From positions 7,412 to 71,411 of the forward strand of contig JAZQQB010000029.1 of NCBI GenBank assembly GCA_045628865.1: a DNA stretch of 64,000 nt, given 5' to 3'. Source of the stretch: JAZQQB01 sp045628865. GTDB taxonomy: Bacteria; Bacillota; Clostridia; Lachnospirales; Lachnospiraceae. Position numbers and translations under genes: made by a program. This document shows, piece after piece, positions 15,911-25,233 of the stretch (position 1 is the stretch's first letter; each line of letters begins with the position of its first letter). A model generated the notes under the pieces. That model saw only the letters and a program-made list of their open reading frames with translations. It was not told the origin of the DNA and did no database searches.

Positions 15911-16948
15911 ATGTTTCATTTGCATGAAAAAATAAATAAAAATGAGGTATATGTGATTGCAGAAATGAGCGCTAACCACGGTGGCAGCCTTGAGAATGCA
16001 TTAGAAATTGTAAGACAGGTTGCAAATTCAGGAGCAGACTGCTTGAAGATTCAAACCTACACTGCAGATAGCATGACGATAGATTGTGATAAGGAACAGT
16101 TTCAAATCCATGGTGGACTATGGGATGGATATAAGCTATATGATCTTTATATTGCTGCCGGTACTCCTTATGAGTGGCAGGCAAGAATTAAAGAAGAATG
16201 TGAAGCTTGTGGAATAGATTTTTTGTCAACTCCGTTTGATCCTGCAGCAGTAGATTTCCTAAATGAAATTGGTTGTGAAGCCTTTAAGATTGCAAGCTTT
16301 GAATTGGTAGATATTCCACTGATCGAATATGCTGCTGGGTTTGGAAAACCAATGATTATTTCTTGCGGAATGAGTACAGAAGAAGAAATTCAAGATGCGT
16401 TGGACGCATGCAAGAGAGTTGGCAATAATCAGGTTGTTCTTTTAAAATGCTGTAGTGAGTATCCAGCAAATTGGACAGATATGCATATTGCCAACATTCC
16501 GGATATGATGCAGAAATTTAAGATGCCAGTTGGATTGTCTGATCATAGTGCAGGAAGTATTGCTGCAGTGGTAGGTGTTTCCCTGGGTGCCTGTGTGATA
16601 GAGAAGCATGTAAAACTTGAGGGCGTGGAAAGTGAAGACAGTAAGTTTAGCATGACCATGGAAGAATTTGCTGAAATGGTTAAAGCAGTCAGAAGTGCCA
16701 AAGAAATTATTGGAACAGTACAGTATGGACCAACTGATGGGGAAAAAGATAACCTGCAGTTTAGAAGAAGTCTATATGCTGTAAAGGATATTAAAAAGGG
16801 CGAGGCAATTTCAGAAGAAAATGTAAGAAGCATACGTCCATCGTATGGATTAAAGCCAGTGTTTATGAAAGATATTACAGGTAAGAAGGCGGTAAGAGAC
16901 ATTTCTTTTGGAGAACCAATTCAGAAAGAACTTATAGAGGGATTGTAG
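15911..16948 (+). CDS. pseI: Pseudaminic acid synthase, PseI
   Basis: The 345 aa protein starts at ATG 15911 behind GGAGAAGGG. The N-terminal NeuB-type barrel has VIAEMSANHGG; the AEMSANH form distinguishes PseI from sialic acid synthase. CLKIQTYTADS and LSDHSAGS follow. A C-terminal SAF/antifreeze-like domain (about 280-345: AVKDIKKGEAI, SFGEPI) completes the family architecture. The enzyme condenses 6-deoxy-AltdiNAc with phosphoenolpyruvate to make pseudaminic acid. It is 12 bp downstream of pseF and 5 bp upstream of pseH in the same transcription unit. Confidence 0.96.
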   Translation: MFHLHEKINKNEVYVIAEMSANHGGSLENALEIVRQVANSGADCLKIQTYTADSMTIDCDKEQFQIHGGLWDGYKLYDLYIAAGTPYEWQARIKEECEACGIDFLSTPFDPAAVDFLNEIGCEAFKIASFELVDIPLIEYAAGFGKPMIISCGMSTEEEIQDALDACKRVGNNQVVLLKCCSEYPANWTDMHIANIPDMMQKFKMPVGLSDHSAGSIAAVVGVSLGACVIEKHVKLEGVESEDSKFSMTMEEFAEMVKAVRSAKEIIGTVQYGPTDGEKDNLQFRRSLYAVKDIKKGEAISEENVRSIRPSYGLKPVFMKDITGKKAVRDISFGEPIQKELIEGL

Positions 16949-16953
16949 AATCG

Positions 16954-17400
16954 ATGAAGGATAATTTATATCTTAGAAAAGCCACAATGGAAGATATGGA
17001 TATGATATTTGCTTGGGCAAATGATCCAATTGTAAGACAAAATGCATTTTGCATGGAACTGATACCATATGAGAACCATGTGGTTTGGTACAAGAAGATA
17101 ATGGAATCTCCAGATGTTTTGCAGTATATCTTAATGAATCATGAAGTTCCTGTGGGTCAGATCAGATTGAATGTAGAGCCTGATCAAAGCGCAGAGATAG
17201 ATTATAGTATTGTGAAAGAATATCGTGGAAAAGGCTACGGAAAGCAAATCTGTGATTTATTGATCAAGCAAATTGCAAAAGAGAATATCTCAGTGAAAAC
17301 TCTTATAGCTAGGGTGAAACCTGAGAATCATGCTTCAAGTGCGTGTTTTGAAAATAATAAATTTGAAAAGAAATTTATCCAGTATGAATATACTTTATAG
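16954..17400 (+). CDS. pseH: GNAT N-acetyltransferase, PseH
   Basis: The 148 aa protein has the single GNAT domain of PseH/WecD type: LRKATMEDMDMIFAWANDP at the N-terminus, and the acetyl-CoA loop as YRGKGYGKQI (Q/R-x-x-G-x-G/A type). PseH N-acetylates the 4-amino group of UDP-4-amino-4,6-dideoxy-AltNAc, between PseC and PseG. The length is slightly below that of characterised PseH proteins. Because a formyltransferase and a deacetylase follow directly, its exact acyl donor and position could differ from the canonical pathway. It starts 5 bp after the pseI stop. Confidence 0.85.
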   Translation: MKDNLYLRKATMEDMDMIFAWANDPIVRQNAFCMELIPYENHVVWYKKIMESPDVLQYILMNHEVPVGQIRLNVEPDQSAEIDYSIVKEYRGKGYGKQICDLLIKQIAKENISVKTLIARVKPENHASSACFENNKFEKKFIQYEYTL

Positions 17401-17411
17401 GAGCATTTTAC

Positions 17412-18101
17412 ATGAAGATAGTTATTGCAACAATTAAATCATGGAATATTGAATATGCAAGAGAATTGCAAAATCATTATAAAGAATTATGTGAAACTAC
17501 AGTGATTACCAATAAAGAAGAATTAGAAGCATTTGATTTAGAGCGTTTTTCACCAGATTACGTGTTTTTTCCACATTGGTCATATAAAATTCCGGCAGAA
17601 ATATATGAGAAATATCATTGTGTAGTATTTCATATGACGGATCTTCCATTTGGAAGAGGCGGAAGTCCTTTGCAGAATTTGATTGTAAGAGGCTATCAGG
17701 AAACCAAAATTTCGGCAATCAAAGTTGTAGAGGAAATGGATGCGGGTCCGGTTTATTTAAAAAAACAATTGACCTTAGAAGGAACAGCAGAAGAAATTTT
17801 TCGGAGAGCATCTAAAATCATTTTCACAGAAATGATACCACAGATCATAAAAGAAAAAATGGTACCAGTTCCTCAAGAAGGAGAAATTGTAACTTTTAAA
17901 AGACGTAAACCAGAAGAAAGTGAAATTAAAGAAGATTTTACTATAGAAAAAATATATGATTATATTAGAATGCTTGATGCAGAGGGATATCCGAAGGCTT
18001 TTATCCAATTTGGTGATTATAAGTTGGAATTGTCAGATGCTGTTCCTAAGGATGGAGAACTTCAAGCAAGTGTAACGATTAGGAGGGGGCAGAATGAGTA
18101 A
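17412..18101 (+). CDS. Sugar-nucleotide formyltransferase-like protein
   Basis: The 229 aa protein belongs to the methionyl-tRNA formyltransferase/ArnA superfamily, which uses N10-formyltetrahydrofolate. The catalytic histidine (His74) lies in FHMTDLPFGRGGSP, and an aspartate (Asp110) lies in EEMDAGPVY. In ArnA and Fmt the triad is Asn-x-His...Asp; here the position two before His74 is Val72, so the Asn is missing. The LPFGRGGSPLQNLI version marks a sugar-related branch. In this operon it may N-formylate an amino group of a pseudaminic acid precursor, giving an N-formyl nonulosonate like those known on Pseudomonas aeruginosa pilin and O-antigen. That role is inferred. Its end overlaps the deacetylase start by 8 bp. 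Confidence 0.8.
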   Translation: MKIVIATIKSWNIEYARELQNHYKELCETTVITNKEELEAFDLERFSPDYVFFPHWSYKIPAEIYEKYHCVVFHMTDLPFGRGGSPLQNLIVRGYQETKISAIKVVEEMDAGPVYLKKQLTLEGTAEEIFRRASKIIFTEMIPQIIKEKMVPVPQEGEIVTFKRRKPEESEIKEDFTIEKIYDYIRMLDAEGYPKAFIQFGDYKLELSDAVPKDGELQASVTIRRGQNE

Positions 18102-18777
18102 TATACTAGTTGTGGCGGCGCATCCAGATGATGAAATATTAGGTGTGGGTGGAACTATTAGAAAGCATATTGATAATGGTGATACAGTATTTGCTTTGAT
18201 TCTTGGAGAAGGGCAAACTTCAAGATGGACAAACCGCGAACTGGCGGATCAGAAGGTGGTTCAAGAATTACATAAAGATTCTATGAAAGCTGCTAATGTA
18301 ATCGGTTTTAAAGAGATATTTTTTGAATCCTTACCAGACAATAGATTTGATTCTGTTACGTTATTAGATGTAGTGAAAATCGTTGAAGGACATGTAAGAG
18401 AATTGAAACCTGAGATTATTTATACACATCACTCAGGGGATTTAAATGTTGACCATAGAGTAACTTATCAGGCTGTGATTACTGCAACTAGACCAATAGG
18501 TGAGTATTCAGTAAAAGAAATATATGGATTTGAAACGGTTTCTTCAACAGAATGGAATTTCGGAAATAAGAATGAAAGCTTTTTTCCACAAAAATATGTA
18601 AATGTTGAGCAAACCTTTGAATGTAAATGCCAGGCAATGAAGGAATATGAAACAGAACTATGTGAATTTCCACATCCGAGGTCGTTGAAAATGTTGAAAT
18701 CCTTAGCAGAAGTTAGGGGCGCAACAGTTGGTGTAAGGTTAGCTGAGGCATTTGAAGTGATTCGTATAGTTGATTAA
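18094..18777 (+). CDS. PIG-L/LmbE-family N-deacetylase
   Basis: The 227 aa protein has the zinc-binding AHPDDE motif at residues 9-14, and the later HHSGDLNVDHR segment that supplies the third zinc ligand and the active-site histidine of PIG-L proteins (PF02585). Family members remove N-acetyl groups from GlcNAc-containing small molecules or sugar nucleotides. Translational coupling to the formyltransferase (8 bp overlap, strong AGGAGGGGG site) suggests the pair works in sequence: deacetylate, then formylate, a pseudaminic acid intermediate. Neither enzyme belongs to the standard six-gene pathway. It could instead act on another sugar nucleotide. It is cytosolic, with no signal peptide. Confidence 0.85.
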   Translation: MSNILVVAAHPDDEILGVGGTIRKHIDNGDTVFALILGEGQTSRWTNRELADQKVVQELHKDSMKAANVIGFKEIFFESLPDNRFDSVTLLDVVKIVEGHVRELKPEIIYTHHSGDLNVDHRVTYQAVITATRPIGEYSVKEIYGFETVSSTEWNFGNKNESFFPQKYVNVEQTFECKCQAMKEYETELCEFPHPRSLKMLKSLAEVRGATVGVRLAEAFEVIRIVD

Positions 18778-18788
18778 AGGATAGAAAC

Positions 18789-19934
18789 ATGATTTTTGTA
18801 CGTGCAGATGGTAATAAAATAATTGGGCTTGGTCATGTTATGAGATGCTTATCGATTGCAGATGCTGCCTTAAAAGAGGGAATAAAAGTACAGTTTTTGG
18901 TAGCAGATGATTGTGTGGCTGGTCTTATTATGGACAGAGGTTATAATGTTTATATTTTAGGAACAGATTATAAGAACATGGAATCGGAAATACCTCTTAT
19001 TGAAAAAATATTGGAAGAGACAACAGAATCAAGACAGATTAAACCACTGTGCTTAGTAGATAGCTACCAGATGACAGAAAGCTATTTAAAGCAGCTTTCC
19101 AAATATATGAAAGTGGCAGTGATGGATGATCTTTTTGCAATGGATTACCCCGTGGATTTGGTGATCAATTACAATATTTATGGAGATTTGTTGCTAGAAA
19201 AGGAAACAGCTTATCCTGACCGCAAGCATTTAACAGGAGTAAGCTTCGCACCACTTCGAGAACAGTTTATACAGAAAAGAGATGAACTGATTTTCGAGCA
19301 AGTGAAATATGAGAAATCCGGTGAAGAACAGAAGAGGAAAGCAGACCTTGAAAAGCATCAGGATTTCCAGATCTTGATTTCAACAGGAGGGTCAGATCCC
19401 TATTCACTTGCTGAGAAAATAGCAAAAGCCTTGATACAAAGTAACATAAATGGTAGTGAGACAGAATCACAAACCCGCCCAATTCACCTACATATCGTGT
19501 GTGGAGCACTCAACCCTAACAAGGAAGCATTGCTTGCCTTAGAGAAGGAATATCAGGAACAGATTTCTGTACATATTGATGTAAAGGATATGGCAGGACT
19601 CATGAGTCAGTGTGATATGGCTATCACGGCAGCAGGCAGCACAGTATATGAATTGAGCACTTTGGGCATACCATTTGTATTATATTATTTTGTAGAAAAC
19701 CAGAAGCTGATTGCAGAGCATGCAAAGAAAATCTTAGGTGTTACCAATGCTGGAGATTTTTCAAAAGAACCTGAGAATCAGGTAATGGGTCGAATCTTAG
19801 AAGAAACAAAGCATCTGTATGAAGATGTAGAGGATAGAAAGAAGCTATCTATGAGATTATCAAAGCTTGTAGATGGCAGGGGAGCAGATAGAATTGCAAA
19901 GGAATTTAGAAAACTCAACAACGAAACTAAATAG
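18789..19934 (+). CDS. pseG: UDP-2,4-diacetamido-trideoxy-altropyranose hydrolase, PseG
   Basis: The 381 aa protein has a GT-B-like fold with the PseG N-terminus FVRADGNKIIGLGHVMRC, containing the catalytic-region GLGH-x-x-R motif, and later LISTGGSDP and AITAAGSTVYEL. PseG removes UDP from the diacetamido sugar, freeing the substrate of PseI. It is longer than the compact Campylobacter enzyme, mainly through a charged insertion at about 170-195. It closes the pse gene set. Its last 62 bp overlap the longest reading of the next gene, so the two are tightly linked. If the substrate is an N-formyl variant, the acceptor pocket should differ. Confidence 0.9.
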   Translation: MIFVRADGNKIIGLGHVMRCLSIADAALKEGIKVQFLVADDCVAGLIMDRGYNVYILGTDYKNMESEIPLIEKILEETTESRQIKPLCLVDSYQMTESYLKQLSKYMKVAVMDDLFAMDYPVDLVINYNIYGDLLLEKETAYPDRKHLTGVSFAPLREQFIQKRDELIFEQVKYEKSGEEQKRKADLEKHQDFQILISTGGSDPYSLAEKIAKALIQSNINGSETESQTRPIHLHIVCGALNPNKEALLALEKEYQEQISVHIDVKDMAGLMSQCDMAITAAGSTVYELSTLGIPFVLYYFVENQKLIAEHAKKILGVTNAGDFSKEPENQVMGRILEETKHLYEDVEDRKKLSMRLSKLVDGRGADRIAKEFRKLNNETK

Positions 19935-21816
19935 TGAGAGCAGTTTTTTTTCGAAGCTGTTACAGCTTGTGATTCTTCCACTGATTTTGTTTGTGGTTTG
20001 TATGCTGCCGATTGGACGAGGGGTAGATGTGTCAGATACCATGTACAGCCTATCCAGTGATGTGCTTTTTCCGAAGGCTCAGGGAAGCTGGAATCTGTTT
20101 ATGGCGTATTATCTTGCTAATTTCACAGGATACCTTTTCACGCTGTTGCCATTTGGACATACCCTGATTGGTATGAATTTTTACACATCCTTAGTGGTAT
20201 ATGGTTCTGCATTACTTGTGTATTTCCACTTTGGAAAAAGAAAAGAAATCTCATATCCGGTATTATTTGTAAGTGAGCTTATTGCCGTTTGCTATCGTTG
20301 GTGTCCGACTACAGTGTTATATAACTTTTTAAGTTATTTTCTATGGATCATTGTAATTATCCTGCTTCGAAAAGCATTGATAGATGAAAAAAACATGGCA
20401 ACCTGCGAAATTGATGCAGACAAAACAGGGGCAGCAAGGAAAGAAAAATCTTCTTTATCGCGTTGCTTTGCAGCTGGTGTGATCTTAGGCGTTGCTGTTA
20501 TGGTGAAGTTCACCAACATCACTGCAGCGATTCTGATCTTACTTGTGCTCTACAATGCCTTCTTAACAAAGGAAAAGGCAGCCAATTTGTGGAAAAAGGC
20601 AGGATTTTGCGTTGCGGGATTTGCAGCAGGCTTCGGAGTGTTGTTTTTTGTAATGGAGATCGTTTACGGAAGCGGCACATATATGGATATGATCCGATTC
20701 CTATTTGGAATGACAGATACAGCAACAGATTATCAGGCATCCAGCATGCTTTCTGATATTGCAAAATATTACCTACAGGTGTTCCCGTTTTTAGCAGGGA
20801 TTCTTGTAGCGGTGTTGGCAGGCGTGATATTTCTTATTGTTGCTGGTAAACTAGATCAGAAACAGAAGGCAGTCAGTCAGGAGAATGCGCAGAAGGAAGG
20901 TCTTTATACAAGAGCTGCCAGAGTGATCTATGTACTATGTATTCCAGTATTGATGCGTCTTTACTACGGACGTGGTCTTTTTGGTACAAATTATCAGGAC
21001 ACCTTTGCTATTATCTTTTTAGGAACTTTGTTGGTATTGTTCATAGCACTTCTTTGTGTGTGGACAATGATTCGAAAAAAAGCACAGCGCGTGGATAAGT
21101 TAGACGCATTATTGGTGCTATTACTGATCTTTATTACACCACTTGGAAGCAACAATGGTGTATATCCGCTAATGGATAATCTGTTTTTGATCGTTCCACT
21201 TGGAATCAGCTTATTGATCAAGGTAGCTGTGAAAACACCAGTAAGCAAAGCAGTTCAGATGCCAGTGATTACCATGTTTATTGCATTCTTCACACTGATG
21301 CTGATCCAGGGTGTGCAGTTTTACAGCACCTTTACCTTCAAGGGACAGGATGCGGGACAGATATGTGATACAAAAATCACAGATGTGGATGTTTTGACAG
21401 GTATGAAGACCAATGATGCAAGAAGTAAGATCCTTTCAGATACACTTATCCATGCTAATGAAATTGTGGATAAAACAAGTGAGAGAAAGCTTTTTACTTT
21501 TGGAGATATTCCAGGTTTCTTCTTTTTGCTGGATGATGTACAACCGGTGTTAACTACCACCTGGCCTGATCTTGATTCCTATGAGATTACATATTTTGAG
21601 GAAGAACTGAGCGAAGAAACGAAACGGATTAAAGAGGAGAACTGTGAAAAACCAGTGATCATCTTAAGCAAGAAAAACACCAATTCACAGGAATCGGAGG
21701 AAGTATTCAGTGAAGAGGTGAAAATAAACAAAAAAGAACAATTAGTAAAAGAGTTTATGGATTCGTTAGAATATGTTATGATGTTTGAGAATGAAAGATA
21801 TGAAATCTGGTATTGA
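19873..21816 (+). CDS. Multi-pass membrane protein, GT-C-like, function unknown
   Basis: The product is 647 aa if ATG 19873 is used. A TTG at 19894 follows an AGGGGAG site within the pseG overlap and may be the real start. The protein has roughly 11-13 hydrophobic segments, then a soluble tail from about residue 480. After the first helix, an acidic loop (GRGVDVSDTMY) is placed like the catalytic aspartate of GT-C glycosyltransferases that use polyprenyl-phosphate sugars. No family could be named with certainty. Its neighbours WecE, another GT-C-like protein and a GtrB-type enzyme suggest a role in outer-face sugar attachment. A 124 bp spacer without a clear element separates it from wecE. 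Confidence 0.65.
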   Translation: MAGEQIELQRNLENSTTKLNSESSFFSKLLQLVILPLILFVVCMLPIGRGVDVSDTMYSLSSDVLFPKAQGSWNLFMAYYLANFTGYLFTLLPFGHTLIGMNFYTSLVVYGSALLVYFHFGKRKEISYPVLFVSELIAVCYRWCPTTVLYNFLSYFLWIIVIILLRKALIDEKNMATCEIDADKTGAARKEKSSLSRCFAAGVILGVAVMVKFTNITAAILILLVLYNAFLTKEKAANLWKKAGFCVAGFAAGFGVLFFVMEIVYGSGTYMDMIRFLFGMTDTATDYQASSMLSDIAKYYLQVFPFLAGILVAVLAGVIFLIVAGKLDQKQKAVSQENAQKEGLYTRAARVIYVLCIPVLMRLYYGRGLFGTNYQDTFAIIFLGTLLVLFIALLCVWTMIRKKAQRVDKLDALLVLLLIFITPLGSNNGVYPLMDNLFLIVPLGISLLIKVAVKTPVSKAVQMPVITMFIAFFTLMLIQGVQFYSTFTFKGQDAGQICDTKITDVDVLTGMKTNDARSKILSDTLIHANEIVDKTSERKLFTFGDIPGFFFLLDDVQPVLTTTWPDLDSYEITYFEEELSEETKRIKEENCEKPVIILSKKNTNSQESEEVFSEEVKINKKEQLVKEFMDSLEYVMMFENERYEIWY

Positions 21817-21940
21817 TATTCACGGGATAACAAGAAAGATATCTGTCCGTATGGTTGAAAAGAAAACGGATACGAAGCAATATAAAAACATGTGGAATCA
21901 GTTCGGATGGAATGGATATAGATTTTGGAGGATAATGAAA

Positions 21941-23077
21941 ATGATAGCATTTAATGTACCACCATGTGGAAAAAAGGCATTTGACTATATGCGTGAATGT
22001 GTAACCAATGAGAAGATTTGTGGGGATGGTCCATACACCAGGAAAGTAAGCGAATGGTTTGAGAATGAGACAAAAACAGCTAAGTGTCTCATGACACCAT
22101 CCTGTACACAGGCTTTGGAATTAGCAGCATTGTTATTAGATATCCAGCCAGGGGATGAAGTGATCATGCCATCCTATACATTTGTATCAACTGCAGATGC
22201 ATTTGTACTTCGTGGCGCCGTTCCGGTTTTTATCGATATCAGACCTGATACTATGAATATGGATGAATCTCTGATTGAGGATGCCATTACAGAGAAAACC
22301 AAGGCAATTGTACCAATGCATTATGCCGGAGTTGCATGTGAGATGGATACCATTATGGCAATTGCCAAAAAGCATAACCTGTATGTGGTAGAGGATGCTG
22401 CACAGGGTGTGACAGCATATTATAAGGGAAAGGCACTCGGAACCTTTGGTGAGTTTGGTGCATTTAGTTTCCATGAAACAAAGAATTACAGCATGGGTGA
22501 AGGTGGCGCATTACTGATCCGTGATGAGAAGTTTATTGAGCCAGCTGAGATTATCCGTGAAAAAGGTACTGACCGCAGCAAATATTTCCGTGGTCAGGTA
22601 GATAAATACAGATGGCAGAATTATGGTTCTTCTTATCTGCCAAGCGATATGTTAGCAGCATATATGTATGCTCAGTTAGAGGAAGTGGAAGAAATCCAGA
22701 AATCAAGATTAGGTGCGTACAATCTTTACAAAGAGATGTTAACACCACTTGCCAACAAGGGTGTGATCGAGCTTCCATATGTACCAGAGGAATGTACACA
22801 CAATGCGCACATGTTCTATATTAAGTGTAAGGACTTAGAAGAACGCAGCCGCATGTTTAAATATTTGAAAGAGGATTGTGGTATCTTACCAGCTTCTCAT
22901 TATGTGCCATTACACACAGCACCTGCAGGACTTAAATTTGGCCGTTTCCATGGAGAAGACAAGTATACCACCAAGGAAAGTGAAAGATTGTTGAGACTTC
23001 CTATGTACTATGGTCTGACAAATGAGCAGGTAGAATTAATCGTAGGTAAGGTGGAAGAATTCTATGGTATTCGCTGA
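21941..23077 (+). CDS. wecE: dTDP-4-amino-4,6-dideoxygalactose transaminase, WecE-type
   Basis: The 378 aa protein starts at ATG 21941, nine bases after GGAGG. The nearer ATG 21935 is too close, and a longer frame upstream has no family similarity. It matches enterobacterial WecE/RffA through most of its length: MIAFNVPP at the start, LTPSCTQ/ALE, QPGDEVIMPSYTFVST, PMHYAGVACEMDTIMAIA, the PLP lysine Lys181 in HETKNYSMGEGGA, and HGEDKYTTKESERLLRLP near the end. WecE makes dTDP-Fuc4N from dTDP-4-keto-6-deoxyglucose. No rmlA/rmlB or wecD/wecF partner is in the window, so the donor comes from elsewhere in the genome. Confidence 0.93.
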   Translation: MIAFNVPPCGKKAFDYMRECVTNEKICGDGPYTRKVSEWFENETKTAKCLMTPSCTQALELAALLLDIQPGDEVIMPSYTFVSTADAFVLRGAVPVFIDIRPDTMNMDESLIEDAITEKTKAIVPMHYAGVACEMDTIMAIAKKHNLYVVEDAAQGVTAYYKGKALGTFGEFGAFSFHETKNYSMGEGGALLIRDEKFIEPAEIIREKGTDRSKYFRGQVDKYRWQNYGSSYLPSDMLAAYMYAQLEEVEEIQKSRLGAYNLYKEMLTPLANKGVIELPYVPEECTHNAHMFYIKCKDLEERSRMFKYLKEDCGILPASHYVPLHTAPAGLKFGRFHGEDKYTTKESERLLRLPMYYGLTNEQVELIVGKVEEFYGIR

Positions 23078-25223
23078 TGACTTTCGATTGAAACTGAATA
23101 AGATTTTAGCCCTGGCAGTGACAATACTGGTTGGGCTATTTGTGGTTCTAAGATTTGATATTTATTATGATCTTAACGATGATATTGTTATGAGAGATAT
23201 TCTGGCTGGAATCTATTCAGGAACACCAGAAACCAGAAATATGCAGATGCTGTATCCTATGAGCTTTGTGCTTGCGGTACTTCACAGCATCATTCCAATC
23301 ATCCCATGGTATGGAGTTATGCTTGGATTTTTCCAGTTGTTTTGTTTGTTTTTGATTACAGAAAGAGCCCTTGATTTTTGTGCGAGGATATCTGGAAAGC
23401 TTTTGATGTGTGTGTCTGTAATCTGTATCTGGACAGGATTATTTTCTTATCGTTTTGTATTTTTACATTATACAGTAACGGCAGGAATCCTGGTTGCAAC
23501 AGCGATTTTCAGATTTATGACTAATTATAGTACAGATCCGGATGAGATCAGCTTTACCCAGGATACAGCCCGTGTGACCCGAGATGATATGCGAGTAGGA
23601 GAATTCTTAAAAAAGAATATCATCAATATGATTTTACTCATTGCAGCTTTTATGCTTCGTTCAGAGTTGGCACTTTTGATGCTGCCATTTATGTGTGTTG
23701 CAGTGGTTTTGAAATGGGCAGAGGAGCAGCCGGTATTTACCTTTGAAAACTTTAAGAAATTTGGTTCTTTAGTGTTGATTGTAGTAGCAGCCTGTGCCTT
23801 TTTACTGACAGTAGACAGCATTGCTTACAGTAGAACCAACTGGAGTAATTTCAGAGATCTGTTTGATGCCAGAACAGAAATTTATGACTTTACAGGAATT
23901 CCTTCCTATGAAGAAAATCAGGCATTCTATGAATCTATTCAGGTTAGTCGTGAAGAATATGATTTGATGACAAGCTATAATTATAGCCTATCTGATAATT
24001 TGAACTATAAAAAATTCGTAGCCATTGCCGAGTATGCAGATAATCTTCAGGAAAAGGCAGCCTCTCCAGCAGAGCGTAATAAGGTGGCTATGTGGAAATA
24101 CGTGAAGTATTACTTTAATGCTTCTTATTGTCCATGGGTGTATATCAGCATTTTGTTGAGCGTACTTGTACTTATCGCAGCGCTTTTGCAGAAGCAGTTC
24201 CAGATCATTTGGAAGCTTATTTTGTTAAATGTATTTCGCATGATTCCCTGGATCTACATTTATTATAAGGGACGTATTGTAGAGCGTGTTATGACGCCGC
24301 TTCTATTTGTAGAAATGATCTTGTTAGCAGCAATGCTTTTGATGGAATTTGGTGTTGTTGTGGAGAAGCAGAATGGATACCGTACAGAGCTAAGACGTAT
24401 GCGTGTGTTAAGCAAATGGGAAGAGCGAAGAGAGAATATGGTACGTGTATTCCCTGTAATCGCATTGCTCGTAATGGTTGTTGTTTCAGGAGTGATAGTG
24501 CCAGAGGGATATCAGAAAACTACAAAGGAGTATAAGAATCGTGAACAGGCAGCACAGCTTTTGGACAAGGTGAATGCATACATGTCTGAGCATGGAAATA
24601 CCTATTACCTGATTGATGTATATTCCTCCACAAGTGTTGTGCTACAGGATTCATCAGAGTTTGTGAACGTTTCTAAGAAGGTCTATGCGGATGTATCTAC
24701 CAACTTTGGTAATTATGATATGTTAGGTGGTTGGATCGTCAAGAGTCCACTTTATCAGGATAAGCTTGAATATGCAGAGAAAAAAGTGGTAAACGTGAAA
24801 TATCCGGAAATCAGTGAAACGGAGTCGGAAACTATTCAGCCAGAAAGCGTGGAAGAAGTAGTGGAAGATTCAGCAGATGAGATTTCGACGCATTTAGCAG
24901 AGTATGATCAGAATACCTTAGAGAATCTAAAGGAACAGTCATACTTAGGATATCAGTTGGTAGCGAATCCATCGGGATATCAGCTGATCATCAGAAGTGA
25001 TAGAGACTATAGCTGGCTGACTTCCTATTATGCAAGTTTAGGAATCACGGTTGAGTTGCAGCTTGTTGATGAAATTGCTGATTCTAATACAAGAGATGCC
25101 GTGGGTGTGTACCAGGTAGTGGTTACAGCAGTCAATGAACAGGTGGTTTTAGAAGAAATCAATGACGAGCAAACGCCAGGCGCATCTACATTAATAAACC
25201 GTGGAAGAGACCAGATACAGTAA
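23064..25223 (+). CDS. Large GT-C-like membrane protein, function unknown
   Basis: The 719 aa protein overlaps the wecE end by 14 bp. It has about ten hydrophobic segments with an acidic first extracytoplasmic loop (YDLNDDIVM), the position of the catalytic Asp in GT-C enzymes. A long loop (about 260-350) and a soluble C-terminal domain (about 480-719) follow. The latter contains an acidic, low-complexity Glu/Ser stretch (ETESETIQPESVEEVVED) that looks like a linker. Coupling to wecE suggests it transfers, or helps display, the amino-deoxy sugar. No family name is claimed. The four-hairpin element begins about 18 bp after its stop. Confidence 0.65.
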   Translation: MVFADDFRLKLNKILALAVTILVGLFVVLRFDIYYDLNDDIVMRDILAGIYSGTPETRNMQMLYPMSFVLAVLHSIIPIIPWYGVMLGFFQLFCLFLITERALDFCARISGKLLMCVSVICIWTGLFSYRFVFLHYTVTAGILVATAIFRFMTNYSTDPDEISFTQDTARVTRDDMRVGEFLKKNIINMILLIAAFMLRSELALLMLPFMCVAVVLKWAEEQPVFTFENFKKFGSLVLIVVAACAFLLTVDSIAYSRTNWSNFRDLFDARTEIYDFTGIPSYEENQAFYESIQVSREEYDLMTSYNYSLSDNLNYKKFVAIAEYADNLQEKAASPAERNKVAMWKYVKYYFNASYCPWVYISILLSVLVLIAALLQKQFQIIWKLILLNVFRMIPWIYIYYKGRIVERVMTPLLFVEMILLAAMLLMEFGVVVEKQNGYRTELRRMRVLSKWEERRENMVRVFPVIALLVMVVVSGVIVPEGYQKTTKEYKNREQAAQLLDKVNAYMSEHGNTYYLIDVYSSTSVVLQDSSEFVNVSKKVYADVSTNFGNYDMLGGWIVKSPLYQDKLEYAEKKVVNVKYPEISETESETIQPESVEEVVEDSADEISTHLAEYDQNTLENLKEQSYLGYQLVANPSGYQLIIRSDRDYSWLTSYYASLGITVELQLVDEIADSNTRDAVGVYQVVVTAVNEQVVLEEINDEQTPGASTLINRGRDQIQ

Positions 25224-25233
25224 AGAAAACTTT

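Noticed and set aside
21785..21940. N-terminal extension of the WecE-type gene from TTG 21785
   Set aside because: The extension has no similarity to WecE, while GGAGG stands nine bases before ATG 21941, where the family N-terminus begins.
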